Assembly: GCF_003144035.1 (NCBI RefSeq)
Contig: NZ_QFWT01000001.1
Location: forward strand, 62,001 to 126,000
From: Vibrio albus
Lineage (GTDB): Bacteria > Pseudomonadota > Gammaproteobacteria > Enterobacterales > Vibrionaceae
Reading direction: 5' to 3'
DNA: 64,000 nucleotides
This document shows positions 16,222 to 26,206 of the stretch, one piece after another. The notes beneath the pieces were generated by a model. That model worked only from the letters and a program-made list of their open reading frames with translations. It did no database searches and was not told the DNA's origin. Within the stretch, counting starts at the first letter, position 1, and the number at the start of each line of letters is the position of its first letter. The position numbers and the translations under genes were made by a program.

Positions 16222-19200
16222 TTAGCAAGCATCAATAGCGTTTTTGATCCTTTTATCCGAAACCGGGTATGGTGTACCTAACTGCTGAGCAAAGTAACTA
16301 ACCCTTAGCTCTTCAATCATCCAGCGAATTTCTTTTACATTCTCCGGTACTTCCACTCCTTTCGGAATCTTATTCAGTAACTCTTTATAATCACTATAAA
16401 CTGATTCAATTTTCAGCATATGCAATCGATCTTTGTTCGGGTCAATCGGCAGCTTTTCCATGCGCCGTTCAATTGCTTTCATATAGCGAAGAATATCTGG
16501 CAGTCGCTTCCAACCGCATTCTGTCGCAAAGCCTTTAAAAATCAAACCTTCAATTTGTGACTTTATGTCAGAAAGTGCAAATGCCATGGTAAAATCTATC
16601 TTACCTTTCAGCTTTTTATTGATACTAAAGGCAGTCGTCAGAATAGTTTCAACCTGCTGAGCGATATCCACCACGGTATCACCAAGTTCACCACGAACAT
16701 GCTCTTTTAACGTTTCGAACGCTTCCGCTTCCCAGACCAGTCCACCCTGTTCTTCAATAAGTTTATCTATCCCGCAGGCGATACAGTCATCAATCAAATC
16801 AAGGACTTTCCCGTATGGGTTAAAGTATAGACCTAACTTCGACTTGTTTGGCAAATTAGCGTGTAAGTACTTAATAGGCGATGGCACATTCAGCAAGATC
16901 AAACGCCGTTGCCCTGCTTTCATCGCCTGCTCTTGTTCCTGTTCGGTCTCAAACAGTTTAATCTCAACACTATTTTTTGCATCGACCAGTGCCGGATACG
17001 CTTTCACATCAAAGCCGCCACGTTTCTGCTCATAAACCTTCGGCAGTTCACCAAAGCTCCAGGTATGCAGATCCTGCTGCTCGATATCGTCATCCGCCAC
17101 CTGAGAAAGTGTTTCCTGAACTTTTTCTTTCAGGCTTTCTTTCAGTTCATACAGGTCTTTGTTTTCTTTCAGCTTACGTTTACGGTGATCCACCGCCCGG
17201 AACGTCACTTTCAGGTGTTCAGGTACCTGATCCAGGTTCCAGTCTTCCCGTCGGATCTCTACGCCAGTCATGCGCCGCAACTCTTTTTCCAGCGCATCCA
17301 GTAACGGCATCTCCATCGGCGTCACCCGGGCAAGAAATGCATCAGCATAATTTGGAGCCGGCACAAAGTTACGTCGTAACGTCTTCGGCAATGACTTAAT
17401 CAGGCTAACCACCAGTTCCTGTCGTAGCCCCGGGATCTGCCAGTCAAACCCAGCCATGTCGATCTGATTCAGTATCGGCAGAGGTATATGTACCGTCACG
17501 CCATCGTTGTCGTCACCCGGCTCAAACTGATAACTCAGCTTGAGTTTCAGCCCATCCTGATGCCAGAAATTAGGGTAATCCAGCTCGGTAACATGGCTGG
17601 CGTCACCACGGAACAACATCTCCTTCTCGAAGTTCAGGAGTTCAGGAGTCTGTTTCCCCGCCTTCTTCCACCAGCTGTCAAAATGTTTCCCTGACACCAC
17701 TTCGGTACCGATACGTTGATCATAGAAATCAAACAGCTCGTCATCATCGACCAGAATATCTCTCCGGCGCGATTTATGTTCCAGCTCTTCGACTTCCATC
17801 AACAATTTACGGTTCTGTCTGAAAAACGCATGCCGCGTTTCCCAGTCCCCTTCTACCAGCGCGGAACGGATAAAGATTTCACGGCTGACCGTTGGGTCAA
17901 TCGTGCCGTAGTTCACCAGACGTTTAGGGACGATAGGAATACCGTACAGAGTCACCTTCTCGTAGGCCATGGTGGCGGCGCGCTTTTTCGACCAGTGAGG
18001 CTCACTGTAACTGCGTTTGATCAGATGCTTAGCTAATGGCTCAACCCATTCCGGCTGAATTTTTGCCACGATGCGCCCCCACAATTTTGAGGTTTCCACC
18101 AGCTCAGCAGAGATAATCCATTTAGGCTGTTTTTTAAACAGACCAGATGCCGGGAAGATATGAAAACGGGCATTTCTCGCGCCCTGATATTCATTTTTTT
18201 CCTGATCTTTGAGGCCAATATGTGAAAGCAAACCAGTTATCAGCGCACTATGAATGCCCTGATAACTCCCCGGTTCATCATTCAGCTTGGTATCCATTTC
18301 CCGCATTACCTGATGCAGCTGAAAGTAAACATCCTGCCACTCACGGATACGCAGGTAGTTCAGATATTCCTGCTTACACTGCTTACGGAATTGATTGCCG
18401 GTCAGTGCCTTCTGTTGCTTCTGGATATAATCCCAAAGATTCACGAAGGTAATAAAATCGGACTCTTTGTCAAAGAAACGTCTGTGTTTGTCATCGGATG
18501 ACTGCTGCTTATCCGACGGACGTTCTCTCGGATCCTGAATGGATAAGGCCGAAGCAATAATCATGACCTCTTTCAGGCAACCATGGCTCGGCGCTTCTAT
18601 GACCATCCGGGCAAGACGAGGGTCTATCGGCAAGCGGGACAGCTTACGTCCTATCGTCGTCAGACGTTTTTTCGGATCTTGGACTTTGTCGTTAATGGCT
18701 CCGAGCTCTTCAAGCAGACGCACACCGTCCTGAATATTGCGCTTATCCGGTGCCTCAACAAACGGAAAGGCCTGAATATCGCCCAGTCCCAACGATGTCA
18801 TCTGTAAAATAACGGACGCCAGATTGGTTCGCAGAATTTCCGGATCGGTAAATTCCGGACGGGAAAGAAAATCATCTTCCGAGTAGAGGCGAATACAGAT
18901 CCCTTCCTCCACACGGCCACAACGCCCCTTACGCTGGTTCGCACTCGCCTGAGAAATCGGCTCAATCGGCAGACGTTGTACCTTAGTACGGTAGCTATAT
19001 CGACTGATACGAGCGGTACCCGGATCAATCACATATTTAATACCCGGTACAGTCAGAGAGGTTTCTGCCACGTTGGTCGCCAGTACAATTCTCCGGCCGG
19101 TATGCGGCTGGAAAATTTTATTCTGCTCTCCGGCTGACAAGCGGGCATAAAGCGGCACGACTTCAGTGTCCCGCAGCTTATGCTTGTTCAGCGCATCAGC

Positions 19201-20169
19201 CGTATCACGGATTTCCCGTTCACCGTTCATAAAGATCAGGATATCGCCCAGCCCTTCAGCAGCCAGCTCATCCACTGCATCCAGGATCGCTTCCTGCTGA
19301 TCTCGGTCATCCGCATCGTCACTGGAAAGCGGACGATAACGTGTCTCAACCGGATAAGTACGACCGGAAACCTCAATAATGGGCGCATTATTAAAGTGCT
19401 TTGAAAAGCGTTCCGGATCGATGGTCGCAGAGGTAATGATGACTTTCAGGTCGGGGCGACGCGGCAGCAGTTCCTTTAAGTAACCCAGAATAAAATCAAT
19501 ATTCAGGCTACGCTCGTGGGCCTCATCAATAATGATGGTGTCGTACTGATTCAGATAACGGTCATGCTGAATTTCTGCCAGCAAGATACCATCGGTCATC
19601 AGTTTAATCTGAGTGTTATCCGAGATCTGATCGTTAAATCGCACCTTATAACCAACCAGCTCGCCCAGTTTAGTCCCGGTTTCTTCCGCAATACGGCTCG
19701 CCACTGAGCGTGCCGCCAGACGGCGTGGCTGGGTATGCCCTATCAGGCCGGATTTACCGCGTCCCAGCTCTGAACAAATCTTAGGTAACTGAGTGGTTTT
19801 ACCCGAACCCGTCTCACCCGCAACAATAACAACCTGATTCTCATCAATCGCCTTAGCGATATCCTCTCGCTTCTGGCTGACCGGTAAGATCTCTGGGTAA
19901 TCAATGTTTATCTGATATTGCTGACGCTCTTGAACGACCAGCATCGATTTCGCGATGTCCATGGCAATCTCATCAAACACTGCCAGTCTGGATTCCGCTT
20001 TTTTTATCTTATTTGCGCCGGAAATACGCTTTTGCAGGCGAAAGCGATCTCGGATCATGCAATCTTTCAGCGCCGCTCTTAACTTCGCCGCGCTGTTTTG
20101 GTTCTCTTGTCTTTTATCGGTATTTTCTTTATGCACGTTTTCTTTGTCCGCATATTTTTTCGACCACAT
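16222..20169 (-). CDS. hrpA: ATP-dependent RNA helicase HrpA
   Basis: This 1315-residue DEAH-box helicase is close in length to E. coli HrpA (about 1300). Motif I is GETGSGKTTQLPKI, motif II DEAH, motif III SATID, and motif VI QRKGRCGR (within ASANQRKGRCGRVEEG). The helicase-associated (HA2) and OB-like regions follow, and a long C-terminal DUF3418-type region ends at the stop. HrpA resolves stalled or collided ribosomes and processes some mRNAs in E. coli. The N-terminus is basic and poor in clear ribosome sites, so the exact start is uncertain. The gene is divergent from the small hypothetical gene at 20336. Confidence 0.95.
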   Translation of the reverse strand: MWSKKYADKENVHKENTDKRQENQNSAAKLRAALKDCMIRDRFRLQKRISGANKIKKAESRLAVFDEIAMDIAKSMLVVQERQQYQINIDYPEILPVSQKREDIAKAIDENQVVIVAGETGSGKTTQLPKICSELGRGKSGLIGHTQPRRLAARSVASRIAEETGTKLGELVGYKVRFNDQISDNTQIKLMTDGILLAEIQHDRYLNQYDTIIIDEAHERSLNIDFILGYLKELLPRRPDLKVIITSATIDPERFSKHFNNAPIIEVSGRTYPVETRYRPLSSDDADDRDQQEAILDAVDELAAEGLGDILIFMNGEREIRDTADALNKHKLRDTEVVPLYARLSAGEQNKIFQPHTGRRIVLATNVAETSLTVPGIKYVIDPGTARISRYSYRTKVQRLPIEPISQASANQRKGRCGRVEEGICIRLYSEDDFLSRPEFTDPEILRTNLASVILQMTSLGLGDIQAFPFVEAPDKRNIQDGVRLLEELGAINDKVQDPKKRLTTIGRKLSRLPIDPRLARMVIEAPSHGCLKEVMIIASALSIQDPRERPSDKQQSSDDKHRRFFDKESDFITFVNLWDYIQKQQKALTGNQFRKQCKQEYLNYLRIREWQDVYFQLHQVMREMDTKLNDEPGSYQGIHSALITGLLSHIGLKDQEKNEYQGARNARFHIFPASGLFKKQPKWIISAELVETSKLWGRIVAKIQPEWVEPLAKHLIKRSYSEPHWSKKRAATMAYEKVTLYGIPIVPKRLVNYGTIDPTVSREIFIRSALVEGDWETRHAFFRQNRKLLMEVEELEHKSRRRDILVDDDELFDFYDQRIGTEVVSGKHFDSWWKKAGKQTPELLNFEKEMLFRGDASHVTELDYPNFWHQDGLKLKLSYQFEPGDDNDGVTVHIPLPILNQIDMAGFDWQIPGLRQELVVSLIKSLPKTLRRNFVPAPNYADAFLARVTPMEMPLLDALEKELRRMTGVEIRREDWNLDQVPEHLKVTFRAVDHRKRKLKENKDLYELKESLKEKVQETLSQVADDDIEQQDLHTWSFGELPKVYEQKRGGFDVKAYPALVDAKNSVEIKLFETEQEQEQAMKAGQRRLILLNVPSPIKYLHANLPNKSKLGLYFNPYGKVLDLIDDCIACGIDKLIEEQGGLVWEAEAFETLKEHVRGELGDTVVDIAQQVETILTTAFSINKKLKGKIDFTMAFALSDIKSQIEGLIFKGFATECGWKRLPDILRYMKAIERRMEKLPIDPNKDRLHMLKIESVYSDYKELLNKIPKGVEVPENVKEIRWMIEELRVSYFAQQLGTPYPVSDKRIKNAIDAC

Positions 20170-20335
20170 GGCTTTTTGCGGTCGTGGGCTGTGACGATGT
20201 CAAAGCACTAGCTGGGTTTATCTCTGAAAAATTGTCGGGATTGTATCACAGGATGGTTTTTTCTTTATACCTGCTTAATTTTACCGGGCTTTTGCCGTTA
20301 CAATAAAAGAATCGCATTTGGAGTACGCCATTTTA

Positions 20336-20692
20336 ATGAAAGCATCTGAACTTAAACATTTCCTTTCCCAACTCCCCGAAAACGCCGACCCTGATATTGT
20401 GACAGGAGAGATCTGGTTGCCCGAGCGTCTGCTTGAAGCGACATTTGATGGAGAAATGGTGAATCTCTCTTTTGATAACGCGCCGGAAGAAACCGAAGGC
20501 GATGAAGAGCCCCGGGGATTTTTAGATCACGAAGTGTCGATGCTTAAAGAACGTATTGAAGAGTTAATGAGCGAAAGTTCTGATCACAAAACTAAAGCCG
20601 AGGTATTTTTGCGGCTGTTTATCATGGGGCATGAAAAATCCAGTTCGGAAGTGATAGAGATTCTGGACGATCCAGAAAGCTGGTATAGTTAA
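20336..20692 (+). CDS. Conserved-looking hypothetical protein, acidic, 118 residues
   Basis: The start at ATG 20336 follows GGAG at slightly long spacing; an in-frame TTG at 20318 is less likely. The protein is acidic, begins with a short amphipathic helix (ASELKHFLSQLPENADPD), then a small predicted beta region, and ends in a helical part (KTKAEVFLRLFIMGHEKSSSEVIEILDD). There is no signal peptide or membrane segment. I do not recognise a family. It is 26 bases upstream of the TerB-like gene and probably co-transcribed. Confidence 0.65.
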   Translation: MKASELKHFLSQLPENADPDIVTGEIWLPERLLEATFDGEMVNLSFDNAPEETEGDEEPRGFLDHEVSMLKERIEELMSESSDHKTKAEVFLRLFIMGHEKSSSEVIEILDDPESWYS

Positions 20693-20718
20693 GGCGTGTT
20701 AAAGAAGGATGTAACCTT

Positions 20719-21171
20719 ATGTTGAATTCATTTAAAGCTATGTTTAGACAGCTACTGGAAGGCGATGATCTTGCACAAAACACTCACCTTTCTCCGGATT
20801 TAGCGATGGCAGCACTGTTGTGCGAGGTATCTTCGGCAGACCATGCAATAGAAGAACAGGAGAAACAGGCAAAACTCACGCTCTTACAACACCTGCTTTC
20901 TATTGAAAAACAAGAGGCAAGTCACCTGATAGCGCTGGCGACAGAGAAGGTCAAAGAGTCTGCTTCACTGTATGACTTCACCTCTACGCTTAGGGAACTG
21001 GAACGGGAAACCCGGTTTGAACTCGTCAAGGCCATGTGGAGCGTGGCCTTTGCCGATGGGCACATTGATCCACTGGAAGATGCAGTCATCCGTAAAGTCG
21101 CTGAGCTTCTCTATGTTGACCACAGTGAGTTTATCCGGGCCAAACTTCAGGTTACTGAAGCCCGGAAATAA
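20719..21171 (+). CDS. TerB-like (tellurite-resistance superfamily) protein
   Basis: The 150-residue protein is nearly all helical. It carries the TerB-type signature of acidic turns: LLCEVSSADHAIEEQEKQ in the first half and MWSVAFADGHIDPLEDAVIRKVAELL in the second. Each places Asp/Glu residues that bind metal in studied TerB proteins. Single TerB-domain proteins are common and only some relate to tellurite; no other ter genes are present, so resistance should not be inferred. The start follows AAGGA at nine bases. Confidence 0.8.
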   Translation: MLNSFKAMFRQLLEGDDLAQNTHLSPDLAMAALLCEVSSADHAIEEQEKQAKLTLLQHLLSIEKQEASHLIALATEKVKESASLYDFTSTLRELERETRFELVKAMWSVAFADGHIDPLEDAVIRKVAELLYVDHSEFIRAKLQVTEARK

Positions 21172-21201
21172 TACCCGTCAGCTCTCTATAGCAATACCTG
21201 C

Positions 21202-21732
21202 CTATAGCAATACCAGCGCCAGCTTCGCCAGGTTATAAGCATCCACATAGCCTGAGTGCTGGCGACCTTCCCATTCGATACCCTTTGCCTCCTGAGCGGC
21301 CCGGTGACCGATACGTTTGTTTTTTACCCGGTTCTGAATCCGGTATAGAGTGGCTAGGTTCACAAACTCTTTAAAGGGGATCTCCAGCCCTTTATTCTTA
21401 CACTCCTCTCGCAGAATAAGGTCATCTCTGCCCCATGCGGCGTAAATTTTATTCGGCCCACCAAAGTTCTTTATCATAGACTGAATAATATCGGCCAGAG
21501 GCCTTCCCTGCTTACGAATGGTTCTGGGTGTAATACCGGTTAACTCCGTACAGAATTCAGAAATGTCGTCTTTCTCTGGCCTGACATAGTATTGTGCCCG
21601 CTTTACTATCGCGCCTTTTTCCAGATCAATTTCGGCCAATCCGACCTCAATGATCTCACCCGTGGTACCAACACCATCGACATTCCAGCAGCACATTTCT
21701 AAATCGAAGCAGACAACCCGGTTGTAATTCAT
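21202..21732 (-). CDS. DEDDh-type 3'-5' exonuclease (ERI-1/KapD-like)
   Basis: This 176-residue single-domain exonuclease has motif I VVCFDLEMCCW (D9 and E11), a middle motif around AAWGRDDLILREE supplying the second Asp, and motif III HSGYVDAYNLA, where His and Asp complete the DEDDh set. The family trims single-stranded RNA or DNA ends; ERI-1/KapD-type members favour RNA. No partner genes indicate the substrate. It is convergent with the TerB-like gene with only about 30 bases between. Confidence 0.85.
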   Translation of the reverse strand: MNYNRVVCFDLEMCCWNVDGVGTTGEIIEVGLAEIDLEKGAIVKRAQYYVRPEKDDISEFCTELTGITPRTIRKQGRPLADIIQSMIKNFGGPNKIYAAWGRDDLILREECKNKGLEIPFKEFVNLATLYRIQNRVKNKRIGHRAAQEAKGIEWEGRQHSGYVDAYNLAKLALVLL

Positions 21733-21827
21733 TATTTCCCAAACTCAACTTAAAGCACAAAACAAATCGCAAATATAAAGCCGTGGATTCTAGCCTAACT
21801 AATAAAAAACAGCTACAGGAACAAATA

Positions 21828-23366
21828 TTAACCGACACTCACTCTGCTTTCATTGCCTCCGTTTTCTTTGCTTTTATATAATGCGTTGTCGGCTCTGTGC
21901 TCTATTCGATCAATATCACCACCTTTCCATATAGCTCCACCAAGGCTGATTGTCAGATAAAGTGGAGAAGCCTGGCCCCATGGATTTAACTCAACTTCTG
22001 TACGTATCTTTTCCATATACTGTTTCAGTTCAACCGGGTGCTTTTTATCACACAAAATAGCAAACTCGTCTCCACCAACCCGGTAAATCTGGTCACCCTT
22101 CTCCAGAATATCAAAAACGATATCCACAATATGGATTAGCGCATTATCTCCGTTATGTCTTCCGATACGGTCATTCACACTCTGAAACCGGTCGACATCA
22201 AAGATGATCAGGCTGAATATATCAGCATTGGATATTCTTTTGTCGCATTCATAATAAAACGCTTTTCGGCTTAATGCGTGGGTTTGGTGATCATGGTTAA
22301 GCTGATATTCCAGCTCGTATGAGCGTTTCGTCAGATCTCTTTCTAAATGCACCCTTGATACGGTAACAGTGCCGACGATAGCGGTGATAAGCAGAGAGCC
22401 CAGCCCTCCCAGCATGCCAATCATTACCAACCGGCTATCAGTATCATCCGAAAGTAACTGTTGATAACGAAAACGTACCTGCCAATTACGGTTGGTAAAA
22501 TACAGATAGTGGGTGAATTCTAATTCAGCCGGAGTGTCCCAGTTTTTACTTTGATAAAACACTTGTTCATCACTAGACTGGATTTTTCCGTCAACAATCT
22601 TTATCGCGATCTTATCCAGCTCCAAATAATGGTTGATCACCTCTTCGAGGTAAGCCTGTGAACGAATCGCACTGATAACAATCCCTTTTAATTCCTGATT
22701 CGTTGGCTCAAATACAGGATAATAGATCAAAAAGCCATCAGCCTGCCCCCTGTTGTAAAGATCACTTTGTAATAGCACCTGCTTATCAGACAAATAAGGC
22801 TTCCGATTCAGCTTTAAAGACTGAAGGATTTGCAAAAACTGGTCTTTCGCAGGGAAAAAACCAATCACTTCCCGGTTTTCATTGGTTAGCGGGTAGATAT
22901 CAGAAGCGATATAAACATAATCCCCCGTATGATACTTCTTATACAGAAGAGAATGATTCTCTGTGGTGTAAGGTATAGCTTCCGGGTAGCGCCTTTGTAT
23001 TTCTTCCATATGAGCGATCAACTCTTCCGGAGCCACTCTCTGCATCCACTGAAGCGCGATAATATGGGACTGGTGCTCTAAGGTTCCTTGTGCAAAATGG
23101 GGAAACTTATTCCATTCATTTTCATCGACAGAATAGAAGAAATTGGCCACTGAACCTGTCAGGTTTATATCCTGATCAATCATCGTCTGAAGCAGCTCTA
23201 CCAGTTGAACAGCTTCTGCTCTATGGCGGCTTATCGCATTTTCCCGTTCACTATTATCTAGAGTGAGCACCGTAAAAACAGTCATTCCAACAGAAATGAC
23301 AAACACAAGAATGGGCGACCAAACCACTTTATTTTTCACGATATTCTCCATAAATACATACGACAT
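21828..23366 (-). CDS. Membrane diguanylate cyclase with periplasmic CHASE sensor
   Basis: The product is 512 residues. TM1 spans about residues 17-36; a periplasmic CHASE-like sensor spans about 70-295 (ALQWMQRV, the family signature, near 104-111); TM2 is about 313-335; a GGDEF domain spans about 350-510. The active site reads RVGGDEF with GGDEF at 431-435, so it should make cyclic-di-GMP from two GTP. The usual inhibitory RxxD site upstream reads EKGD (422-425), so product inhibition is probably weak or absent. ATG 23366 and ATG 23351 are both possible starts. Confidence 0.88.
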   Translation of the reverse strand: MSYVFMENIVKNKVVWSPILVFVISVGMTVFTVLTLDNSERENAISRHRAEAVQLVELLQTMIDQDINLTGSVANFFYSVDENEWNKFPHFAQGTLEHQSHIIALQWMQRVAPEELIAHMEEIQRRYPEAIPYTTENHSLLYKKYHTGDYVYIASDIYPLTNENREVIGFFPAKDQFLQILQSLKLNRKPYLSDKQVLLQSDLYNRGQADGFLIYYPVFEPTNQELKGIVISAIRSQAYLEEVINHYLELDKIAIKIVDGKIQSSDEQVFYQSKNWDTPAELEFTHYLYFTNRNWQVRFRYQQLLSDDTDSRLVMIGMLGGLGSLLITAIVGTVTVSRVHLERDLTKRSYELEYQLNHDHQTHALSRKAFYYECDKRISNADIFSLIIFDVDRFQSVNDRIGRHNGDNALIHIVDIVFDILEKGDQIYRVGGDEFAILCDKKHPVELKQYMEKIRTEVELNPWGQASPLYLTISLGGAIWKGGDIDRIEHRADNALYKSKENGGNESRVSVG

Positions 23367-23606
23367 CTCTTTATCGAGCCTATGTGCCTTATATAAATCT
23401 AGCTGATCCTAAAGTAATCTCCATACCGCCGCAGGCCGGAACAGGAAGTAAATGCATAAAAAATGGTCTTTTAACCCGGCTTATTAACCTTAAAACATTG
23501 ATCAGGCCTTTAATATGCTACTATTTATCCCAATTTTACAAACTAATACCCATCCCTGTTTGTCATTGCTCTTGACAGACAGGTAATGACATTTAGAGAG
23601 AAAACG

Positions 23607-24239
23607 ATGACTTTTGACTTAAGCCTTGTGCCGACTACCTTTGATATGCTCCATGCAGGACTTGCTGTATCCAGCCTTGCGCTTCTTGCCATTGCCGTAT
23701 CTCGCAAGACAAAGATCATAGAAAAAGAAGTAGAAAAACCGGTAGAAAGAATTGTTGAAGTAGAAAAGCCAGTTGAAAAGATTGTAGAAGTGGAAAAAGT
23801 TGTCGAAGTCGAGAAGGTCGTTGAAAAAGTGGTGGAAGTAGAATCTAAATTGAAAACTGCTTCAACAGACTCCGCGATGCAACTCCTTTCTATTATGCAA
23901 CAGGAAGCCCGCCTGATTGACTTCCTGAATGAAGATTTGACTGATTTTTCTGATGAAGATGTCGGTGCCGCCGCACGTGTGATCCATTCCGGAGGCCAGA
24001 AAGTATTGTCTGAGTACTTTACGCTTTCCCCCGTTCGTCAGGAAGAGGAAGAAACCCGGATTACCGTCGAAGAAGGCTTTAACCCGCAATCGGTTCGCCT
24101 GACCGGTAACGTCACCGGCAACGCACCATTTAACGGCACTCTGGTACATAAAGGCTGGAAAGTAGAGTCAATAACACTACCAAAGCTAGCTGAAAACTAT
24201 GATGCCAGCATCATTGCACCCGCAGAGGTTGAACTGTAA
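23607..24239 (+). CDS. Membrane-anchored DUF2760 protein with Glu-Lys-Val repeats
   Basis: The start is ATG 23607 after a GAGAG site; an upstream in-frame ATG at 23586 is less well placed. The product has about 210 residues. One hydrophobic segment (about 12-33) is followed by a highly charged stretch of imperfect repeats (units such as EKPVEKIVEVEK and EKVVEVEK), probably a coiled coil. Then comes a conserved C-terminal DUF2760 domain (LLSIMQQEARLIDFL, FSDEDVGAAARVIHSGG, FNPQSVRLTGNV, GTLVHKGWKV). Its stop overlaps the start of the first Hsp70-like gene (TAATG). It may tether the chaperone-like partners to the membrane; that is inference. Confidence 0.8.
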   Translation: MTFDLSLVPTTFDMLHAGLAVSSLALLAIAVSRKTKIIEKEVEKPVERIVEVEKPVEKIVEVEKVVEVEKVVEKVVEVESKLKTASTDSAMQLLSIMQQEARLIDFLNEDLTDFSDEDVGAAARVIHSGGQKVLSEYFTLSPVRQEEEETRITVEEGFNPQSVRLTGNVTGNAPFNGTLVHKGWKVESITLPKLAENYDASIIAPAEVEL

Positions 24240-26119
24240 TGACTGAACAACATTCAAATGCACAATACAGTGTTGGTATCGACTTAGGTACCACACACTG
24301 TGTTATCTCTTTTATTGAACTTAATAATGAAGAAGCCAGTGTCCAGACCATGGACATTCCCCAGCTTATCGCTCCCGGACAGGTTGAAGCGAAAAGCCAG
24401 TTAGGGTCGTTTTTATACCAGCCGCACGAGCATGAAATGGGGGATGGCTCACGGGTTCTGCCGTGGACAGATACCCCAAATGCTCTGGTTGGTGCCATTG
24501 CCCGTAACCTTGGCGGAAAAACACCGATTCGCCTGGTTGCCAGTGCTAAATCCTGGCTCTGTCACGGCGGCGTTAACCGCCGTCAGGACTTTTTGCCTCA
24601 CGGCAGTCCGGAGGAAATCGCGAAAGTTTCCCCGCTGAGAGCCACAGAGCTTTATCTGGAGCACTTGCGGAACGCATGGAATCACCAGCATCCGCACGCG
24701 CCGTTAGCCGATCAGGACGTGACCATTACTGTCCCTGCCTCCTTTGACCCTGCTGCACGCGATCTGACTGCAGAAGCAGCCCGTAATGTGGGGCTGGCGC
24801 ATCTGACATTGCTGGAGGAACCGCAGGCAGCACTGTATAGCTGGATTGATAACAGCCATGATGATTGGCGTAATCAGGTCAGCGTGGGCGACGTGGTACT
24901 GGTGGTCGATATTGGTGGTGGTACGACCGACCTTTCTCTGGTTGCAGTCACTGAAGAGGACGGGAACCTGAACCTGAATCGTGTCGCGGTTGGTGAGCAC
25001 ATTCTTCTGGGTGGCGATAACATGGATCTTGCGCTGGCCTATCGTCTGAAAATGAAACTGGCTCAGGAAGGGAAACAGCTACAACCCTGGCAAATTCAGG
25101 CGATGACCCATTCCTGTCGTGATGCCAAAGAAGCCCTGCTTAACGACCCGGAACTGGAATCCGTTGCGATCGTAGTCCCGAGCCGCGGCTCCAAACTACT
25201 AGGCTCGACACTAAAAACTGAACTGACCCGACAGGAAGTGCAGCAGACACTGGTAGATGGTTTCTTCCCTCAGGTGGGTATTCATGAACACCCGGTTCAG
25301 AACACCCGCAGTGCTCTGACGCAGATGGGGCTTCCTTATGCTCAGGATGCGGGTATTACGCGCCATATTGCCGCCTTCTTAAGTAAGCAGTCCGATGCAA
25401 CGCAGGATGTCTTTGCCGGTATGTTTGGAGAACAAGCTGCGCCGGAATTCATTAAACCAACGGCTATCCTGTTTAATGGCGGGGTACTGAAATCCGATCT
25501 GCTTGCCGAACGCCTCACCTCTACCATCAATGCCTGGCTGGAAACCGCCGGTGCAGAAAAAGCCAAACAGTTACAAGGCCTGGATCTGGATCTGGCTGTA
25601 TCCGGCGGAGCTTCATATTACGGCTCCGTCCGCCGAGGTCAGGGTGTACGTATCCGCGGCGGTATTGCCAGCAGTTACTATGTCGGTATTGAAAGCGCTA
25701 TGCCGGCTATTCCGGGTATGGCTCCGCCAATGGAAGCCATCTGCGTGGCACCATTTGGTATGGAAGAAGGCTCTTCGGCTGCCGTTCAGGACAAAGAATT
25801 TGGTCTGGTGATCGGCCAGCCGGTGCAGTTTCAATTCTACGGCTCGACGGTTCGCCGGGACGATCAGGCAGGTACCCACTTAGATTTCTGGCAACCGGAA
25901 GAACTGGAAGAACTACCAGAAATTCAGGTAACACTGGACGTGTCCGAAGGCCGGGAAGTGGGACAGGTTGTCCCTGTTACTCTTGCCTCCCGGGTCACTG
26001 AGCTGGGTACACTGTGCCTGGAAGCTATTGCCACCGACAATGGTCAGAAATGGCATGTAGAATTTGATGTGCGGGAAGAGACCAGCTCTGTCGCGGACAG
26101 CCAACCTGCCACTATGTAA
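24239..26119 (+). CDS. Divergent Hsp70-family ATPase (first of two)
   Basis: This 626-residue actin/Hsp70-fold ATPase has phosphate-1 motif GIDLGTTHCV near residue 13, phosphate-2 VVDIGGGTTDLS near 220, and adenosine motif FNGGVLKSD near 415. SAKSWL and ITVPASFDPAARDLT also mark the family. Only about 170 residues follow the nucleotide-binding domain, and they do not resemble a normal DnaK substrate-binding domain. No DnaJ or GrpE gene is nearby. It is translationally coupled to the DUF2760 gene and is a clear paralogue of the next gene. The client is unknown. Confidence 0.85.
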   Translation: MTEQHSNAQYSVGIDLGTTHCVISFIELNNEEASVQTMDIPQLIAPGQVEAKSQLGSFLYQPHEHEMGDGSRVLPWTDTPNALVGAIARNLGGKTPIRLVASAKSWLCHGGVNRRQDFLPHGSPEEIAKVSPLRATELYLEHLRNAWNHQHPHAPLADQDVTITVPASFDPAARDLTAEAARNVGLAHLTLLEEPQAALYSWIDNSHDDWRNQVSVGDVVLVVDIGGGTTDLSLVAVTEEDGNLNLNRVAVGEHILLGGDNMDLALAYRLKMKLAQEGKQLQPWQIQAMTHSCRDAKEALLNDPELESVAIVVPSRGSKLLGSTLKTELTRQEVQQTLVDGFFPQVGIHEHPVQNTRSALTQMGLPYAQDAGITRHIAAFLSKQSDATQDVFAGMFGEQAAPEFIKPTAILFNGGVLKSDLLAERLTSTINAWLETAGAEKAKQLQGLDLDLAVSGGASYYGSVRRGQGVRIRGGIASSYYVGIESAMPAIPGMAPPMEAICVAPFGMEEGSSAAVQDKEFGLVIGQPVQFQFYGSTVRRDDQAGTHLDFWQPEELEELPEIQVTLDVSEGREVGQVVPVTLASRVTELGTLCLEAIATDNGQKWHVEFDVREETSSVADSQPATM

Positions 26120-26140
26120 AAATAAAAAGTAACACAAACG

Positions 26141-26171
26141 AAACAGGGCTGGCATGCCGGCCCTGTTTTTC
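26141..26171 (+). terminator. Terminator or attenuator between the two Hsp70-like genes
   Basis: Stem AACAGGGCTGG/CCGGCCCTGTT (26142-26167, one G-U pair) with loop CATG is followed by T5. It lies inside what otherwise looks like one operon, so it could lower expression of the downstream gene. Confidence 0.75.
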
Positions 26172-26206
26172 CTCTCCCTTTCGCTGCTAAGATTTTAGGT
26201 TGTTTT

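Noticed and set aside
16844..19707. Multiple plus-strand frames within hrpA
   Set aside because: All are antisense shadows of the helicase gene with no independent support.
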